DNA of 64,000 nucleotides from Branchiostoma belcheri (Eukaryota; Chordata; Leptocardii; Amphioxiformes; Branchiostomatidae): positions 102,114 to 166,113 of the forward strand of contig NW_017804653.1 in the NCBI RefSeq assembly GCF_001625305.1, in the 5' to 3' direction. The translations under genes and the position numbers were made by a program. Below are positions 61,000 to 64,000 of this stretch, piece by piece (the stretch's first letter is position 1; each line of letters begins with the position of its first letter). The notes beneath the pieces were generated by a model. It had not been told where the DNA came from and searched no databases. It saw only the letters and a program-made list of their open reading frames with translations.

Positions 61000-62055
61000 C
61001 ATACAGCAAGATCAGGACCGTCTGACGTATAGTACTGTATCTGGGCATCAAATATTGCCGTAAGGAAGTTACCTATGTAGAAGGGTTACCGGAACGTAAT
61101 TGTTTTTCGTAGGGTACAAAGACCTTTGATACCCGCTGGTTTACCAACCTGAGGAAACTGGTCACGAATCGATATTGTCTGCAGGCAAGTTGGAAGAAAT
61201 TCCAACTAACAAGGTTATCATCCCACGCTAACCTTGTAACTTATGTCAAGGTCTTCATTAAGGCTCCAGGCATGACTGGCAAGGCTGCAGTGATGACCCG
61301 AGGCTTTTACCCTTAATGCTCCATCATCTTTGACAATTGATGTGGAAGGGGTCAGTGCGTCGACTTAGGCCAACTCCCCTGGAAGGAGTAAGCGTGTGCA
61401 CCTTACGGCCATTGAACGCAATATGATACATGGGGTGTTGTTCCACATATTGAACAAAGATGAATGGAATGAAGTTGTAACAGTAACACTCCTACAAAGA
61501 GAGGTTCACTCATGTATACAGGTACTAAGTGGATGGATTCAAAACTGATCATTGACGGCATATCTCCAGGAAACAATTGAAATTCTGTTATCGTCTGTTA
61601 TTATGGGAATTATTTACCAACACAAGGATAGAACTATGTGCCTTTTGACTTCTCCTGGATAGCTGAGGACCCAATTTCTTAAAACAAGTGACTGCTTGGA
61701 CGTGTGATGAAAGCTACGGGTCGAAGGTGTCTTGTAGTTTGTAGCGCCCCCCGTCCCGACTCAATAAGGCTGATGGTCCTTATTATGTAGATACATTATT
61801 TTGTACTCCCCGTACAAAATAATATCGCTACTCCCGAGACAAAAAATGTTGTCAGTTATTGTACTCAATAGAAACGCAAGACCAACAAAACAATATATAT
61901 TTATACAATTGAAGAGCGTCGACTTCACTTGACCAGGCACTAGCAAAAGTCTTTATCATCATCTGTTCGTGAGAATTTCACGGTTTCAAACTCATAGAAT
62001 AAAGTTTTATTTATTCATTCATGAAGATGTACCGTATTTGTGGAAGGATAGACAG
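61000..62055. other. Nothing recognised
   Basis: A short inverted pair (TTATTTTGTACTCCCCGTAC / GTACAAAATAATAT near 61788-61825) is the only structure seen. Confidence 0.45.
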
Positions 62056-62079
62056 AACGGGTGATTCTCTTCAAGATGT

Positions 62080-62255
62080 CAACCCTGAGACCAGACTGTA
62101 AGGTTTGAACCACCCACACCAGGAAGGTCCCCTACTCTTTTCGATAAGTGTGGTGAGTTCGGACCCGCATTTAACGTCCCATCGGGTAGGATTCGAACCC
62201 GGGACCTATGGGTCTGAGCCGAACACTCTACCGTTACGCCACACGACCACAAAGT
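62080..62255 (-). mobile_element. tRNA-derived SINE, minus
   Basis: Minus strand: TGTGGCGTAACGGTAGAGTG (A box) and CCCGGGTTCGAATCC (good B box), followed by a body unlike that of the 29085 family. Confidence 0.75.
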
Positions 62256-62652
62256 TAATATCAACAATCGAGTTTTACAGCTTCATCAACCATAAAGTCT
62301 GGTCCGATAATGCAGCGTGTGATTAAAGACACTGTCGGGAAATGATGAATCTCAAGCCTTTCTACTCGCACGATTACTTGCAAAATTGGCGTAGCTCCCC
62401 GAAGCCTGGACCATGGATCATCGCCATACCATTGGGAGAGACAAGGTCGAAGAAGTCGATATCACCTACCAGAGGCAACCCATCTGAGACCGTCTCCACG
62501 GTGCCTCATCTCTTCACCCATTCATCATCAGAAGACCAGCAGTAAATGACCTCTCACGTGCAATCAGTCAGGTCATTGGGAAGAGGAGCAGCACGTAAAA
62601 CGTACAAAAAGACAGTGTGAATCCATCATCGATGGCTGGGGGTTATCAACGT

Positions 62653-63630
62653 GGGAATCTACCAGTCGGTTTGATTGGAAACGTGTTTGAATGCTGTAGT
62701 TGTTGGAAGCAGGATTAAACTAAAGCTTCCAACATAATGGGAAATGGGACTCTCAAAGAGAACTCACGAAGAGTGGATCGCCAGACTCATAAAGTCTGTA
62801 GCGTCCCCCGTCTCTGGGAATCTACCAGCCGGTTTGATTGGAAACGTGTTTGAATACTGTAGTTGTTGGAAGCAGGATTAAACTAAAGCTTCTAACATAA
62901 TGGGAAATGGGACTCGCAGAGAGAACACACGAAGAGTAGATCCCCAGACTCATAAAGTCTGTAGCGTCCCCCGGCTCTGGGAATCTACCAGCCGGTTTCA
63001 TTGGAAACGTGTTTGAATACTGCAGTTGTTGGAAGCAGGATTAAACTAAAGCTTCCAACATAATGGGGAATGGGACTCGCAGAGAGAACACACGAAGAGT
63101 GGATCCCCAGACTCACAAAGTTTGTAGCGTCCCCCGTCTCTGGATTCCCAGCCAGTTTGATTGGAACCGTGTTTGAATACTGTAGTTGTTGGAATCAGGA
63201 TTAAACGAAAGCTTCCAACATAATGGGAAATGGGACTCGCAGAGAGAACACACGAAGAGTGGATCCCCAGACTCACAAAGTTTGTAGCGTCCCCCGTCTC
63301 TGGGAATCTACCAGTCGGTTTGATTGGAAACGTGTTTGAATGCTGTAGTTGTTGGAAGCAGGATTAAACTAAAGCTTCCAACATAATGGGTAATGGGACT
63401 CGCAGAGAGAACACACGAAGAGTGGATCCCCAGACTCATAAAGTTTGTAGCGTCCCCCGTCTCTGGGACTCTACCAGCCGGCTTGATTGGAAATGTGTTT
63501 GAATGCTGTAGTTGCCCAAAGCGGGATTTAATTAAAGTTTCCAACATGATGGGAAATAGGACTCGCAGAGAGAACACATGAAGAGTGGACCCAAAGTTGC
63601 AGAAAGTTTGTAGCGCCCCCCGTCTCTGCT
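62653..63630 (+). repeat. 163-bp satellite, 6 copies
   Basis: Units begin at about 62653, 62816, 62979, 63142, 63302 and 63465. Each has GGGAATCTACCAGCCGGTTT, an inverted pair GTTGGAAGC / GCTTCCAAC and GTAGCGTCCCCCGTCTCTGG. Confidence 0.95.
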
Positions 63631-64000
63631 CAGGGGTGTTTGTATATGTAAGTTCCAAGCAGATTCTAAGGTGGCAAGGCAGTATATGCGATCGGCCAAG
63701 CAGTGTCCATTAGCTACCAAAGGCTACAATTATGTATATGACCTGTTTTAGGTTCTCTGTCCAAGTTCAACTATGCCCTTTGATATGGAATGTCCAGCAG
63801 ATTCTGTATGTATGTCCTAGGGCACCCAGCAGATTCTGTATGTATGTGTTGGGACACTTCAAAGGCGGTTGAGCTAGGGTGATTGTGTTGCTAGAAACCT
63901 TGATCTTTCGGTCTCTATAATGTATGAGTCATTGTGATTCTATCGAAGTATCGAGCGGACGGCCTTCACTGAAGTGGATGGGACTTACCCAACCGTGGTA
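63631..64000. other. Right edge
   Basis: A short direct repeat 'CAGCAGATTCTGTATGTATG T' occurs at about 63794 and 63829. No gene seen. Confidence 0.5.

Noticed and set aside
62342-62545. Ser/Thr-rich 67-codon ORF ending SSSEDQQ as a possible receptor tail
   Set aside because: No good acceptor before it, no TM7 nearby, and it adjoins a SINE; similarity to a receptor tail is only compositional.

Overview
The window reads as genomic DNA from an invertebrate deuterostome, most likely an amphioxus (Branchiostoma). The host genes are split by many GT-AG introns, their proteins align closely and almost without gaps with vertebrate orthologues recalled from memory, and introns and spacers are full of small non-autonomous transposons, tRNA-derived SINEs and minisatellites. 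The species call is inference; no search was possible.

Three host genes are supported. (1) ODAD2 (ARMC4), minus strand: 16 coding exons from 24669 down to 6617 give 900 codons in continuous frame. The last ~140-170 residues lie beyond the left edge. A probable non-coding first exon sits near 25905-26000, beside RFX X-box-like sites and a TCTCGCGAGA element. (2) PM20D1, plus strand, head-to-head with ODAD2: a probable non-coding exon ending at 26468, then four coding exons from 26992 to 31520. The fourth is shown twice around a run of N, which looks like an assembly fault; removing the duplicate gives 515 residues. (3) A vasopressin/oxytocin-type G-protein-coupled receptor, plus strand: four coding exons from 43726 to 54492 (TM1 to TM6). 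The exon(s) for TM7 and the tail were not found, so the gene probably runs past the right edge.

Layout: 1-6600 is flanking or 3' intronic ODAD2 sequence with repeats. 6617-26030 is ODAD2. 26030-26470 is the divergent promoter zone. 26470-32030 is PM20D1 with a poly(A) signal. 32030-43700 is intergenic and repeat-rich, with a tandem array of CArG boxes and a triple nuclear-receptor-type motif. 43726-54492 is the receptor, followed by about 9.5 kb with no recognised host exon and a 163-bp satellite near the right end.

The genes do not form a pathway: one is a ciliary dynein-docking protein, one a lipid-amino-acid enzyme, one a neuropeptide receptor. The most unusual content is in the repeats: a small transposon family that carries perfect IR1 nuclear-receptor motifs, a CArG-box minisatellite, a tandem array of palindromes, inverted repeats bracketing ODAD2 exons, a minisatellite grown from an ODAD2 exon-intron junction, and a roughly ten-fold excess of the octamer TACATGTA. 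Exon boundaries were set by eye from splice signals and reading frame; allow one or two bases of error.
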